A stretch of DNA of 64,000 nt. Origin: Aurantibacter_A sp039941195. Lineage in GTDB: Bacteria; Bacteroidota; Bacteroidia; Flavobacteriales; Flavobacteriaceae. The position numbers were made by a program, and so were the translations under genes. Within the stretch, counting starts at the first letter, position 1. Each line of letters opens with the position of its first letter. The DNA is taken from the NCBI RefSeq assembly GCF_039941195.1, contig NZ_JBDVFA010000012.1, positions 59,183 to 123,182 on the forward strand, written 5' to 3'. The notes under the pieces were generated by a model. The model did no database searches and was not told the origin of the DNA. It was given only the letters and a program-made list of their open reading frames with translations. This document shows positions 8,641-17,707 of the stretch, one piece after another.

Positions 8641-9006
8641 TTAAGATATTTGTGAGGAATTAAAAAAGGTATTTTCTTCTTCTGTTAATAATCTTGAAAT
8701 AACTATGAAACGCAGTCCTAACGGAATTTCTAATGAAAAACTAGAACCCCTTCCTTCGGTAATGTCTATGGTAAGATGTGTGTGTTTCCAATACTCAAAT
8801 TGGTCTTGATTCATATAAAAGTTTACATTTTCAATTTTTCCTAAATGGGTGTCACTTTCATCAAGATACATTTCACCTTTTTCAAAAATCATTGGGGAAG
8901 ACCCATCGCAACAACCACCACTTTGATGAAAAATAAGTTCTCCGTATTTATCTTGTAATTGTCTAACTACTGCAGCTGCTTTATCTGTAATTGCTATTCG
9001 TTGCAT
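8641..9006 (-). CDS. DUF779 domain protein
   Basis: The 121-residue protein has no signal peptide. The N-terminal half holds a conserved cysteine pair in SGGCCDGSSPM (Cys32, Cys33), and the C-terminal half carries ITEGRGSSFSLE and LRFIVISRLL. This fits the DUF779 family, whose members are often encoded beside AldB/ExaC-type aldehyde dehydrogenases, as here. The function is not established. A role in maturation of, or metal/thiol support for, the dehydrogenase is inference from neighbourhood. A hairpin lies 15 bases upstream of its start codon. Confidence 0.82.
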   Translation of the reverse strand: MQRIAITDKAAAVVRQLQDKYGELIFHQSGGCCDGSSPMIFEKGEMYLDESDTHLGKIENVNFYMNQDQFEYWKHTHLTIDITEGRGSSFSLEIPLGLRFIVISRLLTEEENTFFNSSQIS

Positions 9007-9020
9007 AACTATAATTTTAA

Positions 9021-9049
9021 AAGGCTGAATCTATTTAAAATTCAGCCTT
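9021..9049 (-). terminator. Intercistronic hairpin, possible weak terminator
   Basis: AAGGCTGAAT (9021-9030) and ATTCAGCCTT (9040-9049) form a perfect 10-bp stem with a 9-base loop, between the aldehyde dehydrogenase stop and the DUF779 start. On the minus strand only a broken U tract follows, so it may attenuate, stabilise an mRNA end, or partly terminate. It would lower expression of DUF779-acs relative to the dehydrogenase. Confidence 0.55.
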
Positions 9050-9072
9050 GTTTAATTTAAGGATTACATTTT

Positions 9073-10572
9073 TTAAAAGAAACCTAGCTTATTTTTATCG
9101 TAAGATATAAGCATGTTCTTCGTTTGGCGATAATAATTCATCATCATTACATGATTCTCTCTTCCAAATCCTGATTTTTTGTAACCACCAAATGGTGCAT
9201 GCGCAGGGTACGCATGATAGCAATTTACCCACACTCTACCTGCTTTTATCGCTCGTGGAATTTGGTATAATTGATGTGCATCTCTTGTCCAAACTCCTGC
9301 TCCTAAACCGTAAAGCGTATCGTTAGCAATTTCGATAGCCTCTGCTTCATCTTTAAATTTAGTAACACAAACAACAGGTCCAAATATTTCTTCCTGAAAT
9401 ACTCTCATTTTATTATGGCCTTCTAAAATTGTAGGTTTTATATAAAATCCATTTGCAAATTCACCATCTAATTTATTCGCCTCACCACCAGTTAAAACCT
9501 TGGCACCTTCTTCAACGCCAATTTTTAAATACGATTGAATTTTCTCATATTGATCATTGGATGCTTGAGCACCCAACATGGTGCCGGTATCATAAGGATT
9601 ATCCTGTATTATTGCATTAGTTCGCTCAATAACACGTTCCATAAAAGCATCGTAAATGTCTTCTTGCACCAATAATCTAGAGGGGCAAGTACATACTTCG
9701 CCTTGGTTAAATGCAAATAAAACAGCACCTTCAATTGCTTTGTCTAAATAAGCATCGTCTTCATCCATAACAGAATTGAAAAATACATTTGGCGATTTAC
9801 CGCCAAGCTCCATAGTAACTGGGTTCAAGTTCTTTGATGCATACTGCATAATTAATTGCCCGGTTGTAGTCTCACCCGTAAAAGCGACTTTATCTACTTT
9901 AGAACTTGATGCTAGCGGTTTCCCAGCTTCTGGGCCAAAACCATGAACAATGTTAAGTACGCCTGGAGGAAAAACATCAGCAATTTTCTCCATAAGTAAA
10001 GTAGCAGTTGATGGCGTTTGTTCTGCGGGTTTTAAGACCACACAATTACCAGTTACTAGTGCAGGAGGTAATTTCCAAGAGAGCATCAACAATGGAAAAT
10101 TCCAAGGTATTATTTGACCAACTACACCTAGAGGTTCTTTAATATTCATGGAAAGTGTGTTAGCATCTAATTCTGTTGCACTTCCTTCTTCAGCGCGAAT
10201 GCATGCCGCAAAATAGCGCCAATGATCTACAGCTAGCGGTATATCAGCATTTAATGTTTCGCGAATAGGTTTGCCATTATCACAAGTTTCTACTAAGGCA
10301 AATTCTTCTAAGTTTTCTTCGATAATATCAGCAACTTTATTTAAAAGTGCTGCTCTTTCTGCGGCTGAAGTATTTCCCCAGGAATCTTTAGCGGCGTTAG
10401 CGGCATCTAATGCTAATTCTATATCTTCTTTTTGTGATCTAGGATACTTCGCTATTAAACTATTATCAACTGGGGAGGTATTGTCAAAATATGCTCCACC
10501 GACAGGTGCTACAAATTTTCCATTGATAAAGTTGTCGTACTTTTCTTTGAAATTCGGTTTTGAATAACTCAT
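9073..10572 (-). CDS. NAD-dependent aldehyde dehydrogenase, AldB/ExaC type
   Basis: The 499-residue enzyme oxidises aldehydes to carboxylic acids; acetaldehyde is the likely substrate given the acs neighbour. The ALDH fold is clear: IIPWNFPLL at about 154-162, a GETTTG nucleotide loop, the catalytic Glu in ELGGKSPN (Glu255), and the catalytic Cys294 in NQGEVCTCPSR. The divergent AraC-family gene with a 214-base shared upstream region suggests aldehyde- or alcohol-responsive control. ALDH subfamilies are hard to separate by eye, so no symbol is given. Confidence 0.92.
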   Translation of the reverse strand: MSYSKPNFKEKYDNFINGKFVAPVGGAYFDNTSPVDNSLIAKYPRSQKEDIELALDAANAAKDSWGNTSAAERAALLNKVADIIEENLEEFALVETCDNGKPIRETLNADIPLAVDHWRYFAACIRAEEGSATELDANTLSMNIKEPLGVVGQIIPWNFPLLMLSWKLPPALVTGNCVVLKPAEQTPSTATLLMEKIADVFPPGVLNIVHGFGPEAGKPLASSSKVDKVAFTGETTTGQLIMQYASKNLNPVTMELGGKSPNVFFNSVMDEDDAYLDKAIEGAVLFAFNQGEVCTCPSRLLVQEDIYDAFMERVIERTNAIIQDNPYDTGTMLGAQASNDQYEKIQSYLKIGVEEGAKVLTGGEANKLDGEFANGFYIKPTILEGHNKMRVFQEEIFGPVVCVTKFKDEAEAIEIANDTLYGLGAGVWTRDAHQLYQIPRAIKAGRVWVNCYHAYPAHAPFGGYKKSGFGRENHVMMMNYYRQTKNMLISYDKNKLGFF

Positions 10573-10640
10573 TAGTATAATTTTTAAGATTAAGTGTTAC
10601 AGGTATTTAAAATTGAGCTTTATTAATGATTTGTTAAATG

Positions 10641-10666
10641 CGTAATAAATGACCTGAAAAATTACG
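10641..10666. promoter_or_regulatory. Inverted repeat, candidate AraC-regulator site
   Basis: CGTAAT (10641-10646) and ATTACG (10661-10666) are exact inverted half-sites with centres 20 bases apart (two helical turns). The dyad extends by two outer base pairs after one mismatch. It lies in the divergent region between the aldehyde dehydrogenase and the AraC-family gene, about 70 bases from the former. AraC-family operators are often direct rather than inverted repeats, so this is tentative. Confidence 0.25.
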
Positions 10667-10786
10667 TATTATTGATTTTTTATAAATTTATTTTATTAAA
10701 TAGTGATATGGTTGCACGTATTTATTATAAATTAGAACATATCTATTATTCGCTCTTATTGAAAAGTTAATTTGGTATTATTGATT

Positions 10787-11704
10787 ATGAAACAATTACT
10801 AAGTCACCATACAAGTACTAGAAAGCTCACTACTTTGGTAGAGAACAAGACTACTTATAATGCAAAATATGCTGAGTTGAATATTTATGAAACATATCAG
10901 TTGGCAGAGAAGGTGGTTTTAAAATTTGATTTCCCAGTAATTGCGAGTATGCTCACTGGCAAAAAGATAATGCATCTTGAAGGTTTAAAACCTTTTGATT
11001 TTTATCCTGGTGAGTCGGTTGTAATGCCTGCGCAAAAAGAAATGGTTATCGATTTTCCGATTGCCACAAAGAATACACCTACTCAATGTTTAGCCCTAGG
11101 TTTGGATGCTCATAAAATTGATGAAGTAGTACAGCATTTTAATTATCAAGTAGCAATTGAAGATGAGAATAACGAATGGTCACTTGATAATTCGCCATCA
11201 CATTTAATAAATAATTCAGATGTAAATATTTTGGTAGAACGTTTGGTTTGTACTTTCACAAATACTAATAAATCGAAAGATGTATTGTTGGATTTAATGA
11301 TTCAAGAACTTATTGTTCGGTTGTTACAAACGAAAGCCAAATCGATTATTCTTAATGACTGCGAAAATATGATTGATGATACGCGCATTGGTATGGTTAT
11401 CAAATACATTAAAGATAACTTAACAGATAAGGCAATCAGTGTAGATCATTTAGCAGAGAAAGCCTGTTTAAGTGCTTCACATTTTCATAAAAAGTTTAAA
11501 AATACTCTTGGAATATCTCCCATCGATTATATTAATTCTGAAAAAATAAAATTCGCTAAAAAGTTAATTAAAGAATCCAAAGATTTTACAATTGCCGAAA
11601 TAGCTTATAAGTCTGGATTTAATAATACTAGTTATTTTAACCGACAGTTTAAAAAGATGGAGTTAATGACCCCACAACAGTTTAAAAATTCTATCTCTGT
11701 TTAA
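10787..11704 (+). CDS. AraC-family transcriptional regulator
   Basis: I start at the ATG at 10787 (305 residues); an in-frame TTG at 10772 would add only five residues. The N-terminal part, about 1-190, resembles the AraC_N effector domain (PF06719), with YETYQLAEKVVLKFDFPVIA and FDFYPGESVVMP. The C-terminal 100 residues hold two helix-turn-helices (ISVDHLAEKACLSASHFHKK and FTIAEIAYKSGFNNTSYFNR) of the AraC/XylS DNA-binding domain. It is divergent from the aldehyde dehydrogenase, so control of that operon is the natural guess. It converges on the symporter gene with only 14 bases between stops. Confidence 0.9.
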   Translation: MKQLLSHHTSTRKLTTLVENKTTYNAKYAELNIYETYQLAEKVVLKFDFPVIASMLTGKKIMHLEGLKPFDFYPGESVVMPAQKEMVIDFPIATKNTPTQCLALGLDAHKIDEVVQHFNYQVAIEDENNEWSLDNSPSHLINNSDVNILVERLVCTFTNTNKSKDVLLDLMIQELIVRLLQTKAKSIILNDCENMIDDTRIGMVIKYIKDNLTDKAISVDHLAEKACLSASHFHKKFKNTLGISPIDYINSEKIKFAKKLIKESKDFTIAEIAYKSGFNNTSYFNRQFKKMELMTPQQFKNSISV

Positions 11705-11718
11705 TCTATAAGCTATTG

Positions 11719-13431
11719 TTAATGGTCAATTGCTTCACCGGCATTACTAGGAATACGAATGTCTTCCACAATACGCTGCACATTTTCAGGGGGGGCAGGT
11801 GTAAATTGCATAATTACTATAGAAACAATAAAGTTAACGAGCATAGCAACACTTCCAAAACCTTCAGGTGAAATACCAAACCACCAGCTAGCTTTTAACC
11901 CTTCAACTGCTTCTTTTCCACCATCAAAAATTCCAAATTTAAATTTAAGCATGTAAAAGAGCATTAGCGATATGCCAATAACCATACCGGCAATTGCACC
12001 TTCTTTATTCATTTTCTTGTAAAAAATACCGAGTACAATGGCTGGGAAAAATGATGCTGCTGCAAGACCAAAAGCTAATGCGACCACAGCGGCGACAAAG
12101 CCAGGAGGGTTAATGCCAAAATAACCAGCGATAACAACAGCAACAGTAGCTGCTCCTCTCGCTGCCCAAAGTTCTCCTTTATCTGAAATATTTGGATTAA
12201 CAACTTTTTTAATTAAATCGTGAGAAACTGATGCTGAGATTACCAGTAACAAACCAGCTGCAGTTGAAAGAGCAGCTGCAAGTGCCCCAGCAGCTACCAA
12301 AGCAATTACCCAGGCAGGTAAATCAGCAATCTCTGGGTTTGCCAATACCATTATATCTCTATTTACATTGAGTTCATTTACGCTTTCGTCAGCAACATAT
12401 TGAATTTTACCATCTCCGTTTTTATCATTAAATGAGATTAAGCCAGTAATTTCCCATTTTGAAAACCACTCAGGCATATCAGCATAAGGTTTGTTATTTA
12501 CTGTGTCAATCATGTTTGTACGAGCAAAGACTGATACAGCTGGTGCAGCAGTATATAAAATAGCAATAAGTAATAATGCCCACCCTGCCGATTTACGGGC
12601 ATCTTTTACTCGTTTTACGGTAAAGAAGCGAACGATTACATGAGGTAACCCGGCAGTACCTACCATTAAGGCTAAGGTGATTGCAAAAACATCAGCCATT
12701 GATTTCGAACCGCTAGTATATTCCTCAAAGCCTAACTCAGTTGATAGTCCGTCTAATTTGTCCAATAAGAATACACCAGATCCATCACTCAAAGTAGCTC
12801 CCATACCCAATTGTGGAATAGGGTTACCTGTCATTTGAAAGGAGATAAAAATAGCAGGAACCATAAAAGCAAAAATCAGAACGCAATATTGTGCAACCTG
12901 TGTATAGGTAATGCCCTTCATTCCACCTAAAACAGCATAAAAAAGAACGATAACCATTCCGATGATAACTCCTGTAGTCATATCAACTTCAAGAAAACGT
13001 GAGAATACAAGGCCCACACCTTGCATTTGACCGGCAACATAGGTGAAAGAAACAATTAATGCACAAACTACAGCAACCATACGTGCTGTTTTTGAATAAT
13101 ATCGATCCCCAATAAAATCAGGAACGGTAAATTTTCCAAATTTTCGTAAATATGGGGCTAGAAGTAGGGCTAGTAACACGTATCCGCCAGTCCAACCCAT
13201 TAAATAAACGGATCCATCATAACCTGCGAAAGAAATAATACCGGCCATGGAAATAAATGAAGCAGCTGACATCCAATCTGCAGCTGTAGCCATACCGTTA
13301 GCAAGTGGTGATACACCACCACCGGCTACATAAAATTCTTTCGTAGATCCAGCTCGAGACCATATGGCAATGCCAATGTATATTGAAAATGTAATGCCGA
13401 CTAAAATATACGTCCAGATTTGAACACTCAT
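11719..13431 (-). CDS. Sodium:solute symporter, large subunit (ActP-like)
   Basis: The 570-residue inner-membrane protein belongs to the sodium:solute symporter family (PF00474), with about 13 hydrophobic segments. Visible features include an N-terminal ATAADWMSAASFISMAG stretch and GLPHVIVRFFTVKRVKDARKS. A large periplasmic or cytoplasmic insert at about 300-360 contains NDKNGDGKIQ. It pairs with the upstream DUF4212 small subunit, as in the VC_2705-type symporters related to acetate permease ActP. Acetate or a related small carboxylate is a reasonable substrate given acs nearby, but that is inference. Confidence 0.9.
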   Translation of the reverse strand: MSVQIWTYILVGITFSIYIGIAIWSRAGSTKEFYVAGGGVSPLANGMATAADWMSAASFISMAGIISFAGYDGSVYLMGWTGGYVLLALLLAPYLRKFGKFTVPDFIGDRYYSKTARMVAVVCALIVSFTYVAGQMQGVGLVFSRFLEVDMTTGVIIGMVIVLFYAVLGGMKGITYTQVAQYCVLIFAFMVPAIFISFQMTGNPIPQLGMGATLSDGSGVFLLDKLDGLSTELGFEEYTSGSKSMADVFAITLALMVGTAGLPHVIVRFFTVKRVKDARKSAGWALLLIAILYTAAPAVSVFARTNMIDTVNNKPYADMPEWFSKWEITGLISFNDKNGDGKIQYVADESVNELNVNRDIMVLANPEIADLPAWVIALVAAGALAAALSTAAGLLLVISASVSHDLIKKVVNPNISDKGELWAARGAATVAVVIAGYFGINPPGFVAAVVALAFGLAAASFFPAIVLGIFYKKMNKEGAIAGMVIGISLMLFYMLKFKFGIFDGGKEAVEGLKASWWFGISPEGFGSVAMLVNFIVSIVIMQFTPAPPENVQRIVEDIRIPSNAGEAIDH

Positions 13432-13448
13432 AAGTTTGGTTTTAAATG

Positions 13449-13471
13449 TTTTTCCAAGGTTATTGGAAAAA
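13449..13471 (-). other. Intercistronic hairpin between symporter subunits
   Basis: TTTTTCCAA (13449-13457) and TTGGAAAAA (13463-13471) form a 9-bp stem with a 5-base loop, 18 bases upstream of the large-subunit ATG. It could adjust the ratio of the DUF4212 and symporter proteins. AT-rich and of modest stability, so function is uncertain. Confidence 0.35.
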
Positions 13472-13511
13472 AGTTGGTTTTAGTAATTGGTGTTTTGAAT
13501 TGAAGTATTAC

Positions 13512-13772
13512 TTATTCATCGTATCCATATTTCTTGTCTAGTTTATTCATCAATCGTACATACACGAATATGAGTACAACAAATACATAGATAGAACCTT
13601 GTTGCGCAAACCAGAAGCCTAATTTAAACCCACCAAGTCGAATAGTGTCAAGAGCGTCTTTAAAAAGAATTCCAGCGCCGTAGGAAACAATGAACCATAT
13701 GGCTAGAAGAATAAAGAGGTATTTTACATTTTCTTTCCAATAGGCAGACGCCTTTTTCTGATTCTCTGACAT
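13512..13772 (-). CDS. Symporter small subunit, DUF4212
   Basis: The 86-residue protein has two membrane segments, at about residues 16-33 and 52-70. The family pattern (AYWKENVKYLFILLAIWFIV and GFWFAQQGSIYVFVVLIFVY) ends in a short charged tail (KLDKKYGYDE). This is the DUF4212 small subunit that accompanies VC_2705-type sodium:solute symporters. It is encoded 80 bases upstream of the large subunit on the same strand, which is the usual order. The two are likely one transport unit. Confidence 0.9.
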   Translation of the reverse strand: MSENQKKASAYWKENVKYLFILLAIWFIVSYGAGILFKDALDTIRLGGFKLGFWFAQQGSIYVFVVLIFVYVRLMNKLDKKYGYDE

Positions 13773-13845
13773 GAATAAATATTTAATTTAATGAACTCAC
13801 TAATATAATAATTTACAGGTGCTAAATACTAGGCTTTATCGACTT

Positions 13846-14925
13846 TTAACAGGGTAAAAAAATCACTCCGCTAGATGAATTTGTTACAGCTCCCGTAACT
13901 GATTTTAGCACATTGATTTTATTTTCTAACCTGAGTACACCCATAAGTGCGAATACAAGAGCTTCTTTAAATTCTATTAGTTGTTTTGAGGTTGGAACAA
14001 CTTTTATTTCAGCACCCAGTTTATTCCGTAATACTTCAATTAGAAATTCGTTTAGAGCCCCACCACCTGTAACAAACAATGAGTTTTCATTGGTATTACA
14101 ATGTGCTTTAATTTGATTGGAAACTTGCTCACAAATATGGTGAACACTAGTACATAAAAGATTTTCCATGTTATCTTCGGTACGGTCAACAATAGGGGCG
14201 ACTTCTTTAACAAACCATTCATATCCAATAGATTTTGGAATAGGAAGTTTATAATATTCTAGAGCATTAAGCCGTTCTAACATCATTAAATTAATAGTAC
14301 CACTTTTAGCTATTTCACCACCATCGTCATAATCAATTCCATTTTTTCTTGTGATGTAATTTAGAATCATATTGGCTAAACCAATATCATATGCTATGCG
14401 TTTATCATCTTTTTCAAATGATACATTACTAATGCCGCCTAGGTTTAAACAAAAAGTATAATTACTAAAAAATAATTTATCGCCTATTGGCACTAAAGGA
14501 GCTCCTTGACCACCTAAGGCAACATCATTAGTTCTAAAATCACAAATTACTTTTTGATTACTGGCATTTGCTAAATGTTGACCTGAACCAATTTGAAAAG
14601 TTAAACCATTTTCCGGCTGATGGTGTGTTGTATGACCATGACTAGCAATAGCATCAACCTCAAGGTCATTTTCTTTAATAAAAATATTGGCTTGTTCGCC
14701 CAGCCAAGTACCATAGGTATTATGAAATATTAAAAGTTCATCTGCAGCCAAGTGAATGGAGTTCTTCAATTTAGTTTGCATTTCTCGGGAATATGAAATG
14801 CTCTTGGTCTTTTTAATTTTAAACTTATAATTAGCATCTTCTTGCCAAATTTGGCAGTATGCAAGGTCTAATCCATCTAATGACGTACCTGACATTAAAC
14901 CAAGAATGCTGTAGCTTTTTGTCAT
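13846..14925 (-). CDS. anmK: Anhydro-N-acetylmuramic acid kinase
   Basis: AnmK opens the 1,6-anhydro ring of anhydroMurNAc while phosphorylating it to MurNAc-6-P, the committed step for re-using murein turnover sugar. The 359-residue protein starts with the signature LGLMSGTSLDGLD (residues 8-20). It carries the GHT/GSGQ and NLGGISNVSF sugar-kinase motifs and the TGGGALNEFL motif near the C-terminus. Its ATG overlaps the nagZ stop by one base (TAATG), so the pair is translationally coupled. It belongs to the recycling island that extends to murQ at 21431. Confidence 0.96.
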   Translation of the reverse strand: MTKSYSILGLMSGTSLDGLDLAYCQIWQEDANYKFKIKKTKSISYSREMQTKLKNSIHLAADELLIFHNTYGTWLGEQANIFIKENDLEVDAIASHGHTTHHQPENGLTFQIGSGQHLANASNQKVICDFRTNDVALGGQGAPLVPIGDKLFFSNYTFCLNLGGISNVSFEKDDKRIAYDIGLANMILNYITRKNGIDYDDGGEIAKSGTINLMMLERLNALEYYKLPIPKSIGYEWFVKEVAPIVDRTEDNMENLLCTSVHHICEQVSNQIKAHCNTNENSLFVTGGGALNEFLIEVLRNKLGAEIKVVPTSKQLIEFKEALVFALMGVLRLENKINVLKSVTGAVTNSSSGVIFLPC

Positions 14926-16085
14926 TACAAACTAGATTTTAAGTGTTGTATTCGCTTGTAACTTTCATTTATTCGATCTTCTGAAATTTTTCCTTGTTCC
15001 ACCAATTCTAGAATATGACTAATCGCTTTTGTGGCAATTTCAGAGTCAAACGGAATTTTTTTACAATCTAAATCATTGTTAGGACAAGGAGCAGCATTAT
15101 TGGAAAACAATAACATATCTACACCTGCTATAATTGCTTTTTCTATAGATGTTTCAAAATCATAAAAATTTGAGATTGCTCTCATTTGCATATCATCCGA
15201 AATAATTACACCTTCAAATTCATATTTTTTTCGAAGTAAATTATTAATAATTTTATAGGAGAGGGTGGAAGGTAAGGTGTCTAAGTTTTGATTATAAACA
15301 TGCGATGTCATTATAGTGCGGATGGACTTATTCGCTATAAATGTTTTAAAGGGGATTAATTCTTTTTCAGTCCACGTTTTGGTAACATCAGCTAAGCCTT
15401 TATGAGAATCTTTATCCGAACTCCCATGACCAGGAAAATGTTTTGGCACACATACTATTTTTTGTTTTTGATGTTCTTTTAGAAATATATCAGCATTTGG
15501 AATAACAATTTCCAAGCTATCGGAAAAACTTCGTTCTCTAGCCCCAATAATAGGATTTTTTGGATTTACATTTACATCTAAAACAGGACCAAAATTCATA
15601 TTTATACCTAATTCCGCTAATTCTACTGCCATGTTGTGCGCCCATAATTTAGTAGAATCTAGATTTTTTAAACTAGCTATTTTTTGATGCGATTTATGAT
15701 ATTGAAATCCGTCTTCTTTACTTAAACGTGTAACAAAACCGCCCTCTTCATCTATTGAAATAAATAATTTAGTTTCGTCAATTGCTTGAAGGCCCGAATT
15801 TAGCTTTTTTAACTGTGTAGGTGAGGTGATATTTCGTTTCTGAGTTTCTTTTGATGGTAAGTCTCTGCTGTAAAGCACCACGCCTCCAATATTATTCTCG
15901 GCAATCATTTTGTAGATAGGATCTTGAGGAGTTACAGTTGTACCTCGAAAGCCGACCATTATCATTTGGCCAATTTTTTCTTTTAGTTCGGTGTTCTCTT
16001 TTTTCTCAACAGTGTTTTTTGAGTTGCAACAAGAAAGCAATAGCAATACTAATATTGAAAACGTAGATAAGATAATTCTTTTCAT
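14925..16085 (-). CDS. nagZ: Beta-N-acetylhexosaminidase NagZ-like lipoprotein (GH3)
   Basis: This glycoside hydrolase family 3 enzyme releases GlcNAc from GlcNAc-anhydroMurNAc muropeptides. I start at the ATG at 16085 (386 residues); the ATG at 16100 adds five residues before the signal. A lipoprotein signal ends LLLLLSCC. Family marks are KHFPGHGSSDKDSHKG, which contains the NagZ-type catalytic His loop, and VIISDDMQMRAI with the nucleophile Asp. E. coli NagZ is cytoplasmic, whereas this one appears to be a lipid-anchored envelope enzyme, so recycling would begin outside the cytoplasm. It is coupled to anmK. Confidence 0.9.
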   Translation of the reverse strand: MKRIILSTFSILVLLLLSCCNSKNTVEKKENTELKEKIGQMIMVGFRGTTVTPQDPIYKMIAENNIGGVVLYSRDLPSKETQKRNITSPTQLKKLNSGLQAIDETKLFISIDEEGGFVTRLSKEDGFQYHKSHQKIASLKNLDSTKLWAHNMAVELAELGINMNFGPVLDVNVNPKNPIIGARERSFSDSLEIVIPNADIFLKEHQKQKIVCVPKHFPGHGSSDKDSHKGLADVTKTWTEKELIPFKTFIANKSIRTIMTSHVYNQNLDTLPSTLSYKIINNLLRKKYEFEGVIISDDMQMRAISNFYDFETSIEKAIIAGVDMLLFSNNAAPCPNNDLDCKKIPFDSEIATKAISHILELVEQGKISEDRINESYKRIQHLKSSL

Positions 16086-16151
16086 AAATATGTATTTCAA
16101 ATAGTCTTTTATGAGTTATTGTTGTATCTCGAAAAGTCTATTTTTCTAAAG

Positions 16152-17666
16152 TTATTTATTAGGTTGTTTTAAATGTACGATTATAGGTTCAGATTCTTGT
16201 CCGAATAAATCGATAAACGTTAGAGCTATGTGTTTTCTTCTATCGGTTATTGCAGCGGCCAAAGAAACAATGTCATTATGTATTGGCTCTTTGGATAACA
16301 GTTTTTTAATAGGATAATCTTCTTTACTTTTTTTACCTGAAGGATATACCATGGCAAAACGATATCTTTCCAAGTTTTTAAAGATCAGATCAGTAATAGC
16401 ATTCTTTTCTTCAATCTCTTTAAGTTCAATTTTTTGCTTTGGTTCTGGGTTATTGTTACGAATAACAGGTGTTAAAGCATTTCGTTTATACAATTTTTTC
16501 TTAACGAGAGCGACTACATCATCGTTGTTTTTCATTAAACTTTTCGCACTAAAAAACACATTCCCGGTAACAGCTGTAGTATTTCTTGCAAGCACTAATT
16601 GGTCCGGAAGTTCATTAATATTATCCCATGCCTTATCACTATTGTTTCGAATTTTATAAGGTCCATTACCGATATAAAGATTAGTGTTATAACTATTATT
16701 TGCCCACCAATCGACAATTTTAATATGTGATGCGACAGATAAATTCATACTCCAATAAACTTGTGGAATTAGATAGTCCAGCCAGCCTTTATTCATCCAT
16801 AGTAATGGGTCGGCATACAAATCCTCATAAGTAGTTTGGCCCGCTTTTGTGTCAGAACCTTTTGAATCTGTTGAATTGTTTTTCCACACGCCGAATGGGC
16901 TAACACCAAATTGAACCCATGGCTTACTTTTCTTAATGGTATTGTAACTAATTTTTATCAGAGAATCCATATTTGAGCGACGCCAATCACCAATCGTTTG
17001 GTTAGGAAGTTTATAGAATTCATAGGTTAAAGAATCATTAAAAACTTCATCTTTTATAGTATACGGGTAGAAGTAATCATCAAAATGAATGGCATCCACA
17101 TCAAAATTTGTAACAATTTCATCTATAACGGAAGCCATTCTCTTACGCACTTCAGGTACACCTGGATTGTAATAGTATTTCTTACCATATTTCAGCATCC
17201 ATTCTGGGTGGATATTAAAATCATGAGTAGGACTTAAAATATCTGTTTTTAAATCAAAAGTCGCACGGTAAGGGTTAAGCCAAGCATGGAATTCCATACC
17301 TCTATTATGAGCTTCGTCTATCATCCATTTTAAAATACTTTGATTAGAATTAGGAGGGTTACCTTCCAAGCCAGTTAAAAAACGAGACCAAGGTGCATAT
17401 TCCGATTCGTAAAATGCATCGCCGGCTGTTCTAATTTGAACGATTGCAGCATTAAAATTTAAATCCTCATAGAAATCTAGGATTTTAAGATAATCTTGCT
17501 TTTGTTTAGCAATGGGGTCATTACCATTTTTTGGCCAATCGATATTTACCACAGTGGCTACCCAAAAACCTCTAAACTCCCTTTCTGGTTGCGGTATTTT
17601 TTTAAAAACTGAACAAGAGTTTAAAAAAATAATAAGAACTAATGGGAAAAGTAATTTTTTAAACAT
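16152..17666 (-). CDS. GHL10-family glycoside hydrolase lipoprotein (DigH/YddW-like)
   Basis: The 504-residue protein has a lipoprotein signal (LIIFLNSC, Cys18). A GHL10 domain (PF02638) follows at about 30-340, with FRGFWVATVVNIDWP, EFHAWLNPYRA and AIHFDDYFYP (about 192-201) as active-site-type motifs. An E. coli member, DigH (YddW), cleaves denuded peptidoglycan glycan strands; B. subtilis YngK is another relative. About 130 extra C-terminal residues are of unclear function. The neighbouring nagZ and anmK support a role in murein glycan breakdown. It follows a strong terminator with its ATG only five bases beyond the U tract. Confidence 0.85.
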   Translation of the reverse strand: MFKKLLFPLVLIIFLNSCSVFKKIPQPEREFRGFWVATVVNIDWPKNGNDPIAKQKQDYLKILDFYEDLNFNAAIVQIRTAGDAFYESEYAPWSRFLTGLEGNPPNSNQSILKWMIDEAHNRGMEFHAWLNPYRATFDLKTDILSPTHDFNIHPEWMLKYGKKYYYNPGVPEVRKRMASVIDEIVTNFDVDAIHFDDYFYPYTIKDEVFNDSLTYEFYKLPNQTIGDWRRSNMDSLIKISYNTIKKSKPWVQFGVSPFGVWKNNSTDSKGSDTKAGQTTYEDLYADPLLWMNKGWLDYLIPQVYWSMNLSVASHIKIVDWWANNSYNTNLYIGNGPYKIRNNSDKAWDNINELPDQLVLARNTTAVTGNVFFSAKSLMKNNDDVVALVKKKLYKRNALTPVIRNNNPEPKQKIELKEIEEKNAITDLIFKNLERYRFAMVYPSGKKSKEDYPIKKLLSKEPIHNDIVSLAAAITDRRKHIALTFIDLFGQESEPIIVHLKQPNK

Positions 17667-17670
17667 AGAT

Positions 17671-17707
17671 AAAAAAAAGGCCTATTTGCATTTAAAAATA
17701 GGCCTTT
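17671..17707 (-). terminator. Rho-independent terminator after nagB
   Basis: AAAGGCCTATTT (17676-17687) and AAATAGGCCTTT (17696-17707) form a 12-bp stem with an 8-base loop. On the minus strand an eight-U tract follows (17678-17671). It lies directly between the nagB stop and the GHL10 start, so it should separate nagB from the GHL10-nagZ-anmK genes unless read through. Confidence 0.85.
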
